The position numbers and the translations under genes were made by a program. A stretch of 64,000 bases of DNA, taken from the NCBI RefSeq assembly GCF_021869535.1, contig NW_026262701.1, positions 7,517,501 to 7,581,500 of the forward strand. Direction: 5' to 3'. Below the pieces are notes generated by a model. It was not told the DNA's origin and searched no databases. It saw nothing but the letters and a program-made list of their open reading frames with translations. This document shows, in pieces, positions 1-12,820 of the stretch. Origin of the DNA: Mytilus californianus (taxonomy: Eukaryota > Mollusca > Bivalvia > Mytilida > Mytilidae). The number at the start of each line of letters is the position of its first letter. Positions within the stretch are counted from its first letter, which is position 1.

Positions 1-742
1 TAGAAAAATGCTTGTTTTTTGCCCCTTTTTTGCCCCTAATTCCTAAAATATTGAGGCAATTACTCCCATCATCAATCCCAGCCTTCCCTTTGTGGTATGG
101 TACATTGCAGTACAATTTCAGAGAGATCCATACACTTGAACACAAGTTATTGTCTGGAAACTAGAAAAATGCTTATTTTTGGCCCCTTTTTGGCCCCCAA
201 TTCCTAAATGTTTTGGCAATTACCCCCAAACTCAATTCCAGCTTTCCCTTTGAGATATGGAACCTTGTAGTACAATTTCAGAAAGATCAATACACTTACA
301 CACAAGTTATTGTCATGAAACTAGAAAAATGCTTGTTTTTTGCCCCTTTTTTGGCCCATAATTCCTAAAATTTTGAGGCAATTACCCCTAAAATCAATCC
401 CAGCATTCCTTTTGTGATATGGAACCTTGTGGTACAATATCAGAGAGATCCATACACTAACACACAAGTTATGTCTGGAAGTTACCAAAATGCTTATTTT
501 TGGCCCCTTTTTGGCCCCTAATTCCTTTACTGTTGGTACCATAACCCCCAAAATCAATCCCAACCTTCCTTTTGTGGTATTGAACCTTGAGGTAAAATTT
601 CATAGAGATCCATTCACTTAAACTAAAGTTAGAGTGCGAAAACCAATGTGTCTTTGGACGACGCCGGACGATGACGACAACGACAACGTCATACCAATAT
701 ACGACCACAAAATTTTTTTTGCGGTCGTATAAAAACTGAAAG
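1..742 (+). repeat. Tandem-core element, family I (3' part, cut by window edge)
   Basis: About four diverged units of roughly 160 bp run to about 620, each with the landmarks 'gaaaaatgctt', 'ggcaattaccccca' and 'cacacaagtta'. A GC-rich stretch follows (about 655-690), then a hairpin (ATACGACC 699-706 pairing with GGTCGTAT 723-730) and a short A run. Sister copies lie at 51,235-52,182 and about 59,962-62,545. Open frames here follow repeat units and are not genes. The 5' head lies outside the window. Confidence 0.8.
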
Positions 743-2040
743 CTCTGATGGGGGAAAAAGATACATAAAAGGATAACTTGAATAACAATGAAAGCAGACG
801 ACACCAATCCAGCCTACTCTGTGCCATTGTTGCTTTCGACATAGCTATTTCTTCCAAAAATAATATACTTACATGTGTCTCCACCAAAACAGATAAAACT
901 AAATATAAAAATCTCTGAAAATTGTTCATTCAAATAAAATTTACTATAACTTTATATATTACATCTCATCATGTTTAACTTTATTGAAGCAAATCTACCA
1001 GGAATTGATTAGGATTCACTTGAATGTTTTTCTGACATTGAAACTGATTATTGTAAGAGGGGATTCATTTCAGGGACTGAATCTAGACTCTAATCCCTAA
1101 AGGAAGTTGCTGGTTCCCTAGGACTGATGAAATTCCGCTTCTATAAATGAAGTTCATATGCAGCAGCATTAAACTAGAAATTAGAAAAAAGTCCAGATCA
1201 AAAGATTTCAAAGTGTTGGTTTTCTACTTGTGAGCTGGATATAAAGGTATTACTTCCAAAGTACTTGTAAAATTGAATTCATTAATGTTTTCAATGAACA
1301 GTTAAAAAAGCAAAAGCAGCCACCTGGGGAAACAATAGTTTACATCTCAGTGTTAGTGATCTGATCATCCTATTTTCTTAGTTCTGCTTAGACTTGGTAA
1401 GCAGTATTCAAAGTTATACACTATAGCTATTGTTAGATAACATGCAACTTCAAATGTTTGCCTGGTTTAGATAATGAAACTAAAAAATAATACTACAACT
1501 TATTTGATGAAGGCCCTAGATGCAAGTAAACATTGCCGCCATTTTTATGAATTCCAATTGTACTTCAATAATGTCAACTCGGCCCGGAGACACTTGGCCA
1601 CTCTATAAACAAGAGAAATAAAATTATCAACAAAGAGAGTAGCATCTGCAAATTGGCTCCAAATGTATGATAATGATGGTCTCTTTTTACATCGTTGGAG
1701 CTGTCTATTTTAGCAGTAAAAGTTTGATTTTTATAAAAAGGATTGAGTATAGTAGTCAGACCAACTTGTAACTGTACTTTCAAATTTAATCAACCTTGCC
1801 CTCTACCAAATCTACTTTAAAAACATCCAGTTACAGTAAATTATACTAAATAGAAAATTTCGAATTACATAAGGTTAAAGATAAGTAAGATTGAATATTT
1901 AAATGAAGGTAAATAAAAGAACAGAGTTCCAATGTCCACCACATTGCATATATTTTATCTAACCAAAGTACAAGGGCAAAACTAAAAAATGCACTTTTTT
2001 TTTGTTCTTTAGAACTTTTTATTAATATCTTAGAGAAATA
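743..2040. other. Non-coding stretch, nothing recognised
   Basis: AT-rich sequence without a supportable exon, RNA gene or repeat. The short minus-strand frames around 618-929 and 1,574-1,783 have no recognisable protein features. Confidence 0.6.
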
Positions 2041-4205
2041 AAAGGCTTTAGAGCAAATGCAATGTGATTCCCATTATAATTAATATTTCCAAGGGGCATA
2101 ACTTGTTAAAGATATTTGATCAAAACTTACTTTAGAAGGTGTCAAAGACATTGCTGATAAAAACCTATGATATAAGTTTCATAAAATTCTAGCAAGAATT
2201 GAACACATAAGAGTGCTAACAGTGCAATTTTCCATATAATCAATATTTCCAAGGGGCATATTTCAAAAATAATTGATTGGCACTGATTTTTGAACTCGTC
2301 AAAGACATTGATGATATAGACCTATAATATAAATTTCATAAAAATCTGGCAAGAATTGTACACATTAGAGCGCTCATAAGGCAATTTTCCATATAATTTA
2401 AAATATTTCCAAGGGGCATAACTCTTTTAAAAATTATTGATCAGAACTGATTTTGAATTGGTCCAAGACGTTGCTAATATAAGCCTATGATATGAGTTTC
2501 ATAAAAATCTGGCAAGAATTGTACAAATGAGAGAACAAAGATGCAATTTTCCATACAATTAATGTTTCCAAGGGCATAACTCTTTTAAAAATAATTGATC
2601 GGCACTGATTTTCCAATTCGTCCAAGACATTGCTGATATAAAGCTATGATATAAGTTTCATAACAAGAGTGGACACGCTGAAATGTCTCGCCTTCTTTAC
2701 TAACCATTGATATTATGTTGATAGTCCTAAATGAAAGCTTTACTACAACTATTACATAAACTTAACATGATCCAAGAAAATGAAGTCAAGGTCATATAAA
2801 CCAAACAAGAAATACATGTACACCTTACAATCATTCAATACACTAAATATAGTTGACCTATTGCTTATAGTTTCTAAGAAACAGACTTAACCAAGAAAAC
2901 TAAACATTGACCAATGAATCGTGAAAATGAGGTCAAAGTCAGATGAACCATGCCAGGCAGACATGAACAGCTTACAATCCTTCCATACAACAAATATAGC
3001 TGACCTATTGCTTATAGTTTAAGAAAAACAGACTGAAACACATAAACTTAACACTGAGCAATGAACTGTGAAAATGAGGTCAAGGTCAAATAAAACCTGC
3101 GAGACTGACATGTACATCATAGAATATTTCCATACACCAAATATAGTTGACTTATTGCATAATAGTATAAGAAAAAAGACCAAAACTCAAAAACTTAACT
3201 TTGACCACTGAACCATGAAAATGAGGTCAAAGTCAGATGACACCTGCCAGTTGGACATGTACACCTTACAATCATTCCATACACCAAATATAGTAGACCT
3301 ATTGGATAAAGTATAAGAAAAACTGACCAAAACACAAAAACTTAACTATAACCACTGAACCATGAAAATGAGGTCAAGGTCAGATGACACCTGCCAGTTG
3401 GACATGTACACCTTACAATCATTCCATACACCAAATATAATAGACCTATTGCATACAGTATAAGAAAAACAGACCAAAACACAAAAACTTAACTATTACC
3501 ACTGAACCATGAAAATGAGGTCAAGGTCAGATGACACCTGCCAGTTGGACATGTACACCTTACAATCATTCCATACACCAAATATAATAGACCTATTGCA
3601 TACAGTATAAGAAAAACAGACCAAAACACAAAAACTTCACTATAACCACTGAACCATGAAAATGAGGTCAAGGTCAGATGACACCTGCCAGTTGGACATG
3701 TACACCTTACAGTCCTTCCATACACCAAATATACTAGACCTATTGCTTATAGTATCTGAGATATGGACTTGACCACCAAAACTTAACCTTGTTCACTGAT
3801 CCATGAAATGAGGACGAGGTCAAGTGAAAACTGTCTGACAGACATGAGGACCTTGCAAGGTACGCACATACTAAATATAGTTATCCTATAACTTATAATA
3901 AGAGAGAATTTAACATTACAAATAATCTGAACTTTTTTTTCAAGTAGTCACTGAACCATGAAAATGAGGTCAAGGAAATTGGACATGTGACTGACGGAAA
4001 CTTCGTAACATGAGGCATCCATATACAAAGTATGAAGTATCCAGGTCTTCCACCTTCTAAAATATAAAGCTTTTAAGAAGTTAGCTAACACTGCGCCGCC
4101 GCCGCCGCCGGATCGCTATCCCTATGTCGAGCTTTCTGCGACAAAAGTCGCAGGCTCGACAAAAATCTGGCAAGAATTGTACACGTGAGAGTGCTAACAA
4201 GATGG
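2041..4205 (+). repeat. Family II tandem array, split by an insertion
   Basis: About four units of roughly 160 bp, marked by 'tccaaggggcataact', 'gatataagtttcata' and 'ggcaagaattgtacac'. The fourth unit is interrupted at about 2,663 and resumes at about 4,163 with 'aaaatctggcaagaattg'. Related units occur at 46,915-47,080, 47,610-47,762 and 49,776-50,130. Confidence 0.75.
2663..4162 (+). mobile_element. Family III tandem-core element inserted in family II
   Basis: The element starts near 'caagagtggacacgctg' and soon reaches 'gtctcgcc'. It carries about eight tandem units of roughly 147 bp (landmark 'catgaaaatgaggtcaagg') at about 2,770-3,970. A (GCC)n stretch near 4,092 follows, then a hairpin: GTCGAGC at about 4,117-4,123 pairs with GCTCGAC at 4,154-4,160, with an inner TGCGAC/GTCGCA stem. 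It ends at the A run. The flanks rejoin into an uninterrupted family II unit, which defines both borders to within about 2 bp. No coding capacity, so non-autonomous. A Helitron/Helentron-type origin (as for the oyster 'pearl' elements) is my inference from the architecture. Confidence 0.7.
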
Positions 4206-5460
4206 GACAGACAGTTGCCTGGTTGTTTTTTTAGCCTTACTGTACATTTGTTTGTCTGTTTCATAAAATGATGCAGACGCTATTTTACAAACTTGCAACA
4301 GATGATCATGTGTACAAATCGGTGTCGAAATGAGGCATTGAAGTTATAAAGTTGTAAAGCACAGAAAGGGATATGGTAACACTCTTGGAAATGGTTCAAT
4401 AATTTTAGAAGCAGCTAGCAGTATAGATTTCAAAAGACTTTAAAGTCTTCTCCCCCAAAAAAATAGTTTGTTTCCATTAAAAATGAGAAAAAAAATAATT
4501 AAACATACAAGAAAAAAAACTATGATTTCCTTCCAAACAATAAGCATGACAACTTAGTCTATGTCTGTCATTTTGTAAAAGGAGGAATCAAAGTCCTGTC
4601 AATATAAACTTCTAGGAACAATTTGTTTGCTTATATAATTATCGCCAATCTCACTTTAAATAAAAAAAATTAACATATAATGTATTTGAACAAAATACAT
4701 TTTGTATTTCTAATAATGAAAAAGTTAAGAAAGATAATATATGAAGAAATATATTCAATGTGAATCTGGGGACAAAAATCTTGCTGAATCGGGAATTGTT
4801 TTTTAAAAGTTTTATCCAATAGTTTTATTGTGTAATATTACTGTTTTCCCACAGACATTTGTCTCTGAAAAAAATACCTATAATCCTTTATACCTTTGTT
4901 TATATTACACAAGGTACCCAACTCCCATTTTTGAGAAGACACTTGTCAGGAACTTCTGTTATATTTAAATTCATCAGTTGTCAATCCCACTGATACTTGT
5001 TAATATATATATATTGTGCTGTATTTAGACCCCTCTACCAAGATATTTGTTTTGCATGCAAACATTTAAAAATTGAGGTTTTTATCCAACGCAATCATAG
5101 GTTTGAATGTTGTTTTCAATTTAGACTTGTTTATATATATATATATATATATCTACTCTAACATCGTTAGGTTGATTTTCTAGGCACCTTATATATATAT
5201 ATATTGTAAATCTACATTAAATTATCTACAAAATGGGGATCAACTGAAAATACAGAACAATTAGTTCCCAGTAGCACTTAATTTTAGACGATTATTTTGT
5301 TAAATCAAATAGACTCATTGACACATAGACAATCATGTTAATATTTTATTATTGCATCTACAATCACTTAAATCTTTTATTATTACATCTACAATCACTT
5401 AAATCTGTTATTATAACATAGATAACGTCTGTTTTATGATTAAGATTATGCATTAATACT
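4206..5460. other. Non-coding, with (TA)n microsatellites
   Basis: AT-rich sequence. TA runs lie at about 5,001-5,013, 5,130-5,150 and 5,190-5,203. No exon or RNA gene seen. Confidence 0.6.
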
Positions 5461-5464
5461 GTGT

Positions 5465-6151
5465 CTTCCAGCGCCGTAGGCTGTGTCTTTGGTTAAAGTT
5501 AGGTTAGAATTAGTATTATTAGTATGATTTCTTATTTTTCATTAACAATTAAACTTGCATGATGTGTCAATGTGTTGGCCCCAGACCACAATTAATGATC
5601 CTGCTTTTCGTTGTCCACGAATATAGTTCCTTTTCATTAAAGTGTATTTTTTATTTATTTTTTTTCTTTCCCTTTCTCATACATTTCTTACTTTTTATTG
5701 GGTGGAAATGAAAGAAGAGAGCTGAAATAAAATTTTTGGATGTGTTATTTTGACTGATTTTGATATGGAAAGAGTGATTAGGCCAAGTGCAAAAAGGTAA
5801 TATTTACAGTTTTTGGAACATCTCTTGACGTGTCTATAGGGGTATGGATGTGTATTGGCTAAATTTGTAAGATGTACACAAGCAATTTTTCTGAAAGTTG
5901 GATATATATTTGGACTTGTACTGTACATTACACACACAAAAGATTTGACAAAAAAAGCAGGTAAATTTTTTTTAATGCGACAAAATGTTATAAAGAACTA
6001 ATGGGGGAATTAATTGTGGTCTTTGGCCTGTTATCTACCACAATGTCATTGGACAGTCTAGTGCCATGGGCTGTGTCTTTGGTTAGAGTGATCGTAGGGA
6101 TATTATTAATAGTATTTCTTATTTTTTATTAAAATTTTAAATTTGTATCCT
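5465..6151 (+). repeat. Local duplication leading into a minisatellite
   Basis: A segment of about 100 bp at 5,465-5,570 ('ggctgtgtctttggtta' through 'tgtgtcaatgtg') recurs diverged at about 6,060-6,165. Between them, a 'ccacaattaatgatc'-type stretch near 5,586 is met by its near inverse near 6,010. Both copies end in the motif that seeds the 30-bp array. Confidence 0.55.
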
Positions 6152-6431
6152 GTGTCAATGTGCCGTATAGCAACGTAGGCTGTGTCAATGTGCAGGCTAG
6201 CGCCATAGGCTGTGTCAATGTGCAGGCTAGCGCCATAGGCTGTGTCAATGTGCAGGCTAGCGCCATAGGCTGTGTCAATGTGCCGTATAGCGCCATAGGC
6301 TGTGTCAATGTGCAGGCTAGCGCCATAGGCTGTGTCAATGTGTAGGCTAGCGCCATAGGCTGTGTCAATGTGCCGTATAGCGCCATAGGCTGTGTCAATG
6401 TGCAGGCTAGTGCCATAGGCTGTGTCAATGC
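6152..6431 (+). repeat. 30-bp minisatellite, about 9 copies
   Basis: The unit contains 'gctgtgtcaatgtgcaggct' followed by 'agcgccatag', with a 'gccgtata' variant at several units. The unit is a multiple of three and free of stops in several frames, so long open frames exist on both strands. I read these as repeat artefacts. Confidence 0.9.
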
Positions 6432-7186
6432 ATCTATTTATCTTTGTTTCATTGTGTTACTTTGTCTGTGTCATTGTGTCAATGTGTCTATAAGTTGTTT
6501 TGTCCGACTAAAGACTCTATCAAGGTATGTATCCTCTTATTATCAGCTTACAACTGTCTTTTATTTCACAATGTATAGTTACATCTATATTTGAATTTGA
6601 ATGTTAAAATTTTACTTCATACTTGGTGAATGTATTTAAAATGTAAATCGCAATGGAACTATTTATTCCAATACTCCAGTTGAGGCCGAAATGGTGTATA
6701 ACCAGCCTATTTTTTGATGTGGGAATAATTTGTTGCAGGCTTTCAATAAGTTCTAAGTAGGTTAATCGTAAATTATTTCGCCTTCTCACAGCCAAATGGC
6801 AATGTTGACATGGTAGTGAGACACCTGTTTCATGGGAGTGGAAGAACTGTTAACATTTAAATTTCATTAAATGTTTGGACTAGCTTTAGAGTGAAACTGA
6901 AAGAGAGTTGCGAGGGAAAACAAATATGGAGCTATGCATCCCTCAAGTCTTTTCTGCATTACCTCGCTCCCATGATGTTAATGGTGTGGAAACCTCTGGT
7001 TGCAATGAAATCCAATTAGGGAGAGAGGTCCGGAATAAAGCAAGTCGAATGACAATGCCACTAACTGTACAAAAGATGAGTGGATAGCTGGACATTTTTT
7101 TCGAGATTTCGATTTTTCTTAGTGCAGTGTAGCAATTGTTTTTGGTTGATGAAATTTTTTTTCGTGTAACATAAAACGTCTAATTG
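6432..7186. other. Non-coding stretch, nothing recognised
   Basis: No supportable exon or repeat between the minisatellite and the foldback element. Confidence 0.55.
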
Positions 7187-9452
7187 ATCATGATGGGGTT
7201 ACACTAATGTCCTGACAATGTCCTGACAATGTCCTGACAAAGTCCTGACGGATATGAAAATGCTAATTACGTTTTCAGTATTTGAAGGATTTACTTTAAA
7301 TTTGGAACCAAGCAAGATGACAACATTAATTTAATAAATATAAGAAAAAAAATTAAAAAAAATATTTTTAATAGTTAGAAAACTTGACCTGACCAACTTC
7401 GACTTTGAAATCACTAATGTCCTGACCGATATGAAACGGCTAAATACTTTTTTATTATTCACAGGATAGACTTCAAATTCAATATCAAGGAAGATTAAAA
7501 CATTTAATACAAAAATATAAGAAAAAAATTAAAAAAAAAAAATTTTTAGAGTTAGAAAACTTGACCTGACCAATACGATTTTGCCGCGACTAATGTCCGG
7601 ACCGATATAAAACTGCTAATTTCTTTTTTATCTTTGGAAGGATTGACTTCAAATTTAGTAGCAAGGAAGATTTCGACATTTAACAAAGAAATAAAAAAGA
7701 AATGAAAAGAAAACAAATATTCAAAAGACCAAAAAACCTGACCTGACCAACATAGGCTATTCACCAAAAAAGACATGTTCGTTTAAAAAATAGAAAGACT
7801 ATGTATATTTCTTAAATAAATGTCTTTAAGTTTGATAAATATCAATATTTTATTAAATATTTAAATGACAAAAAGAAAAAAAAGTGAACAAATATTGCAA
7901 GGGTAAAAAAAATATTGACCTGACATTGTCGAACTTGTCCTGATCAATTTTCTAACTGAAAGAAAATGTTAACCTCTTACCTTAAATTATTGAAATTAAA
8001 AATATCCGATCACAATGATATTACAACATTGAACGCAGAAAGATACTGTTGAAATGAAACGAAAGAGAAATATTAGAACCAGTTGCTGAATGTGAGTATT
8101 GTTTATGCAGGTTAACTTTCTGTTATTGCTCTAATTGTTAATCTGATTAGGGGCTTGTTATGATTAGATCAATCACCTACTTGTTAATCCAATTAATTAA
8201 TTATGAACGTGAACTGTGACCAGCTATTATTAAGACTGATAATTTATGATAAACAATATATTGGTATTTATGGGCTTCTACAGGCTTTGGTGATTGCTTT
8301 TCAAAAGTTAACATTAGTTACAGTTATAAATATAATACATATTTCGAGTCTCTTTCAAAAGTTTTCATAGTGCTCTAATACATACAACCTTAGTGCTTTT
8401 TATTCGAATTGATATATTGCTTTAGTGCTATTTGTCATAATTAATTAATTGGATTAACAAGTAGGTGATTGATCTAATCATAACAAGCCCCTAATCAGAT
8501 TAACAATTAGAGCAATAACAGAAAGTTAACCTGCATAAACAATACTCACATTCAGCAACTGGTTCTAATATTTCTCTTTCGTTTCATTTCAACAGTATCT
8601 TTCTGCGTTCAATGTTGTAATATCATTGTGATCGGATATTTTTAATTTCAATAATTTAAGGTAAGAGGTTAACATTTTCTTTCAGTTAGAAAATTGATCA
8701 GGACAAGTTCGACAATGTCAGGTCAATATTTTTTTACCCTTGCAATATTTGTTCACATATTTTTCTTTTTGTCATTTAAATATTTTATAAAATATTGATA
8801 TTTATCAAACTTAAAGACATTTATTTAAGAAATATACATAGTCTTTCTATTTTTTAAACGAACATGTCTTTTTTGGTGAATAGCCTATGTTGGTCAGGTC
8901 AAGTTTTTTGGTCTTTTGAATATTTGTTTTCTTTTCATTTCTTTTTTATTTCTTTGTTAAATGTCGAAATCTTCCTTGCTACTAAATTTGAAGTCAATCC
9001 TTCCAAAGATAAAAAAGAAATTAGCAGTTTTATATCGGTCCGGACATTAGTCGCGGCAAAATCGTATTGGTCAGGTCAAGTTTTCTATCTCTAAAAATTA
9101 TTTTTTTTAAATTGTTTTCTTATATTTTTGTATTAAATGTTTTAATCTTCCTTGATATCGAATTTGAAGTCTATCCTGTGAATAATAAAAAAGTATTTAG
9201 CCGTTTCATATCGGTCAGGACATTAGTGATTTCAAAGTCGAAGTTGGTCAGGTCAAGTTTTCTAACTATTAAAAATATTTTTTTAATTTTTTTTCTTTTA
9301 TTTATTAAATTAATGTTGTCATCTTGCTTGGTTCCAAATTTAAAGTAAATCCTTCAAATAATGAAAACGTAATTAGCATTTTCATATCCGTCAGGACTTT
9401 GTCAGGACATTGTCAGGACATTGTCAGGACATTAGTGTAACCCATCATGATG
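7187..9452. mobile_element. Foldback-type transposon, 1-kb inverted arms, 9-bp TSD
   Basis: The element occupies 7,196-9,443 and is flanked by the direct repeat ATCATGATG (7,187-7,195 and 9,444-9,452). The termini are perfect inverses beginning GGGTTACACTAATGTCCTG. The arms run 7,196-8,206 and 8,435-9,443, near-identical, around a 228-bp spacer. Each arm starts with four copies of a short 'tgtcctgac' motif. Each then holds about four diverged units of roughly 180 bp marked by 'cttgacctgaccaa'. The 75-76 aa frames at 7,552-7,776 (-) and 8,864-9,094 (+) mirror each other because they sit in the arms; no transposase is present. Long arms of subrepeats with a 9-bp duplication fit FB elements and Mutator-like elements. 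The superfamily is inference; the structure is directly visible. Confidence 0.9.
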
Positions 9453-9620
9453 TACATGAATATACGGTACATTACCGTGCGGACATGACAACAGTCCGTC
9501 TTCTTCTTCTCTTAGTAAATTCCTCCGTTATCGGAGCACCCATGTCACACGGTGATAAAAGCCCTTAATTTTAATGAGACTTATTTATCTTTTAAATTAA
9601 AAATTCAAAAAGTTGTAATG

Positions 9621-10056
9621 TTGTACAAATTATAATTTGTACAGATTTTTTGTACAAGTTATCAATGTTTTATGAACCGCTAAACACAAATGGATGATGC
9701 AAGCACACAGTCTTTTGTTTCGCATATTTCTGTCATATTTCCACAACTACATGATACAGTCTAATACTGAGCATTGATACAAAAATATTATAAGAACACG
9801 AAAAGAATTTTTATGGATATGATTTTGGTATCAGGAGAAAAATAAAATTTAAATTTAAACCATTCAGGTGTGCTCATTTCAAGTTTGAGGATAAAGAGAA
9901 TAGCACTAAATGTTAGGTTGAAAAATATAAATTTGAATTTAAGACATTAAACTGATACATTTTAGAAGATACATTTTTATCACCTGGTGCAAGAAGGTAT
10001 GTGTCAAAAAACTTATAACTTGTACAAAAACACTGTACAAATTATAATTTGTACAA
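9621..10056. mobile_element. MITE-like element with 42-bp inverted ends
   Basis: The left end (9,621-9,662, starting TTGTACAAATTATAATTTGT) matches the reverse complement of the right end (10,015-10,056) with two or three differences. Each end contains a palindromic 'TTGTACAAAT' core. The interior (about 350 bp) is AT-rich and non-coding. I see no convincing target duplication. Confidence 0.65.
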
Positions 10057-11087
10057 ACTTACATCTTGTACACAACATATATATACAATATCTGGCTTAA
10101 CCCCCGAATTACTTAAAGTTTGTTTATCCATTTCCTTGTATAATTGTCTGGTACTTGATGGAGGTAAATTTAATGATCAAGTTATACATAGTTATACAAA
10201 TTTATTATACTGTATTTACATAGTTCTAAAATACATCCACCTTCTGAAAAAAATGTGGGTGAATTAGAGTACAGGAAGATAATAATTCAATTGCTGTCCA
10301 TTTCCTGGAGATTTGGATAAAATAACGGATTTTCTGTTAAAGAAAGTACATGTACATGTGGGGTTTTTTTCCATACAAATAGGCATTCAGTAATATAAAA
10401 AAAATCATGTTTTTTGGGTTAAATTTGAACTTATAAATATTATGACCTCAGGTGCCTGTTCCAATTTAAGGTTCTGTACTCTGGGACATAATATATTGAC
10501 TCTACTATTCCCAGCTGTAATTGTAATTTAGTGGTTGTCTTTAATATCAGAAGTCCATTACTCCAGTAATGTTTTTTGGCGTTTATTGTTTTAGCTTTAA
10601 TCAGGCCGTTCACAAAATCTTTACATTTTGATGGACAATGATCTATTTCTGTAAATTGAAGAAGGACTAATTTGGCATCGTTCCTTCTTCTTTTCTGCGA
10701 CTTCTCTTAGGGTGATTTGCGTACAATTTCAACATAAAACCAGAGTTTTCCAGTGAAGAGTAGAAATTCGTTTTAGTTTTGTTTTAATTTTTTCAAACAC
10801 CTTCAGTTTGCTATTGTACAAAATTCCAATATCCTGTCACGAAGAAACCATATTCTTTCTGTAGATGGTTATTGTTCTCAACTTCATCGCTAGATGTAAA
10901 CTGGTTGCCCACCAATAGCCCCAAACAGACCTCATAGAATAGTAAGTTGTTGGAATCAAATGGCAATAGTAAGACAGTTTACCATATAATACACAAATAA
11001 ACCTTACGATTTTACAGTTAGGGTTTTTTTTTGCTTGTGAGAGAGCTGTCTACATATTCCATTATATTAATGTTCTTTTTCTTTTCG
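10057..11087. other. Non-coding stretch, nothing recognised
   Basis: AT-rich. The 72 aa frame at 10,049-10,267 begins inside the preceding inverted end and has no gene-like features. Confidence 0.55.
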
Positions 11088-11135
11088 GTCTCTTGTGGAG
11101 AGTTGTCTTATTGGCAATCATACCACATCTTCTTA
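11088..11135 (+). repeat. Dispersed repeat R1, short fragment
   Basis: Contains 'ggtctcttgtggagagttg' followed by 'tcttattggcaatcatacca', the hallmark of a repeat that recurs at least nine times in this window on both strands. Confidence 0.65.
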
Positions 11136-12725
11136 TTAGTTTTTATGCTTTTTTTCAAATGAAAATAAACATATATTTCACAACTTGTTCGCTATGTCCG
11201 TGTCTGTAGTCGCGTTTTATATTTCAATGAACGTAATTTGTGTATAACTGGTAAATCATTAAGTCAGGGATTTCGTTTTCTTTCATAGATGCAAATATTT
11301 GGTTGTACCTGTAGAATTCTCATTATAAACGGACTATCACACCCCAATTTTTACGGTGATGTTGTTTATAGAACCGTAAATTTAGATACGATCCATGTAG
11401 ACTAATTGATCCTTTGGATAAAGTTATTCTTAAAGGTTAGCTATATTTAACGCAGTAGTAAAATATTTAAATAATATTTTTATCGATACTTACATTGATT
11501 TAGTTTTTGAAAAATTAGGATAACTAAATATATTGTTATATATAATTGTACAGTTATGAGAACTCACGAAGCTACGTCCTGTCGATACGACAGTTTACTT
11601 GTATAATTTGACAGTGCACAATGTCATGCGTTTCTAAGACTTTTTACTGATGACGTTTTTACACTTAATCCGTAACGTTGAATGTATATTGATTGAGTCT
11701 TTAGTCTGGGAGAACATGATTTATTTATTAGTTATTATCGCTATTTTACGAATTTTTCCTTTGATCTTGCTGACTGATAATTTCCGTTCTCAGCGGAGTC
11801 GAGTGATATGAAAACGGAGTCGAGTGATATGAAAACGGAGTCGGGTGATATGAAAACGGAGTCGAGTGACATGAAAATTATCGCTTGAAACTAAGGGAAC
11901 ACGTGCCGTTGACAAGGAAAGTAACAACGTATTATATCAAAAGAATGAACCACCATTTATTGTAATAAGAAGTTGGTTGATATTTGCGTAATGTAACATG
12001 GTCTGCTTACTGTTCTTTTCCCTCAGACTCTCAACAGACGAACTACATCTGTGAGAGCTGGTTCTGATTTTTACATGTTCGGGGGAAACTAGCTTAGAAC
12101 AATGCATTTGATGGTGTATGGCATTGCTGCCGATGTAAAGGCAGGCCGGGCGTTGTTGCCGATATAGAGGCAGGCCGGGATCGACTGACACCTAGAATAT
12201 CAAGAAACTCGCTATTAATATTATAGCGGCTTGATCAGTTTATATACTAATTTCTGAATGTCCTAGTAACCCTTAACTGACTGCAACAAACAAAAGAATT
12301 TATGCTTTATGAGTTATAAATAAAGTTGCTGACGTAGGTTGACCGCTGTCTAACTTCTAAGGCCTTATGTTAAACTCTGCCAGACATACAACCGGAGGTC
12401 AGTCTGGCATCAGCCGAAGTTTTATAGAACAGATAAGTTCAGTAGTTTATTAGAGTACTTATCTGACACATTTGAAACATCCTACACCTCTCAAAGTATA
12501 GAACAGTTAAACAATAATTTTATATAAAATATTTTACACAGTAGATCTTACATACATTAACTAATAAACTGCATGAAATAAAATAAATTGCATTTTTCTA
12601 TTACAATAATATAAAACGTGATAAACATAAAATCGAAGGAATAATTGTAACGTCATCTATATCCAAAATTTATGTCAAATATCTGTTACAATATACGTCT
12701 TCATAGGTAAAATAGCGATAAACAG
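11136..12725. repeat. Non-coding, with two small tandem repeats
   Basis: About four copies of a 21-bp unit ('cggagtcgagtgatatgaaaa') lie at 11,794-11,877. Two copies of a roughly 29-bp unit ('gccgat' ... 'aggcaggccggg') lie at about 12,120-12,180. A 15-bp inverse pair (TTATCGCTATTTTAC near 11,735 and its complement near 12,707) brackets the stretch and may be chance. No gene seen. Confidence 0.55.
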
Positions 12726-12820
12726 ATTATCATTGGTCATCTCAACTCGATTGCTTTTCTCGCTTTCGCCGTACCGGCTCAAGCGAGAAAATCAATCTCG
12801 TTGAGATAACCAACGATAAC
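12726..12820. repeat. 95-bp imperfect palindrome
   Basis: Two 46-base arms around 'tac' pair with about eight mismatches. The outer parts pair through 'atctcaac' and the inner parts through 'ttttctcgctt'. It is more GC-rich than its surroundings. It could be a short foldback MITE or the fused ends of one. Confidence 0.6.

Noticed and set aside
6129..6594. Open frames with 10-residue repeats on both strands
   Set aside because: Produced by the 30-bp minisatellite.
7552..9348. 75-93 aa frames rich in Phe and Lys
   Set aside because: They lie in the inverted arms of the foldback element and mirror each other; AT-rich repeat sequence, no protein features.
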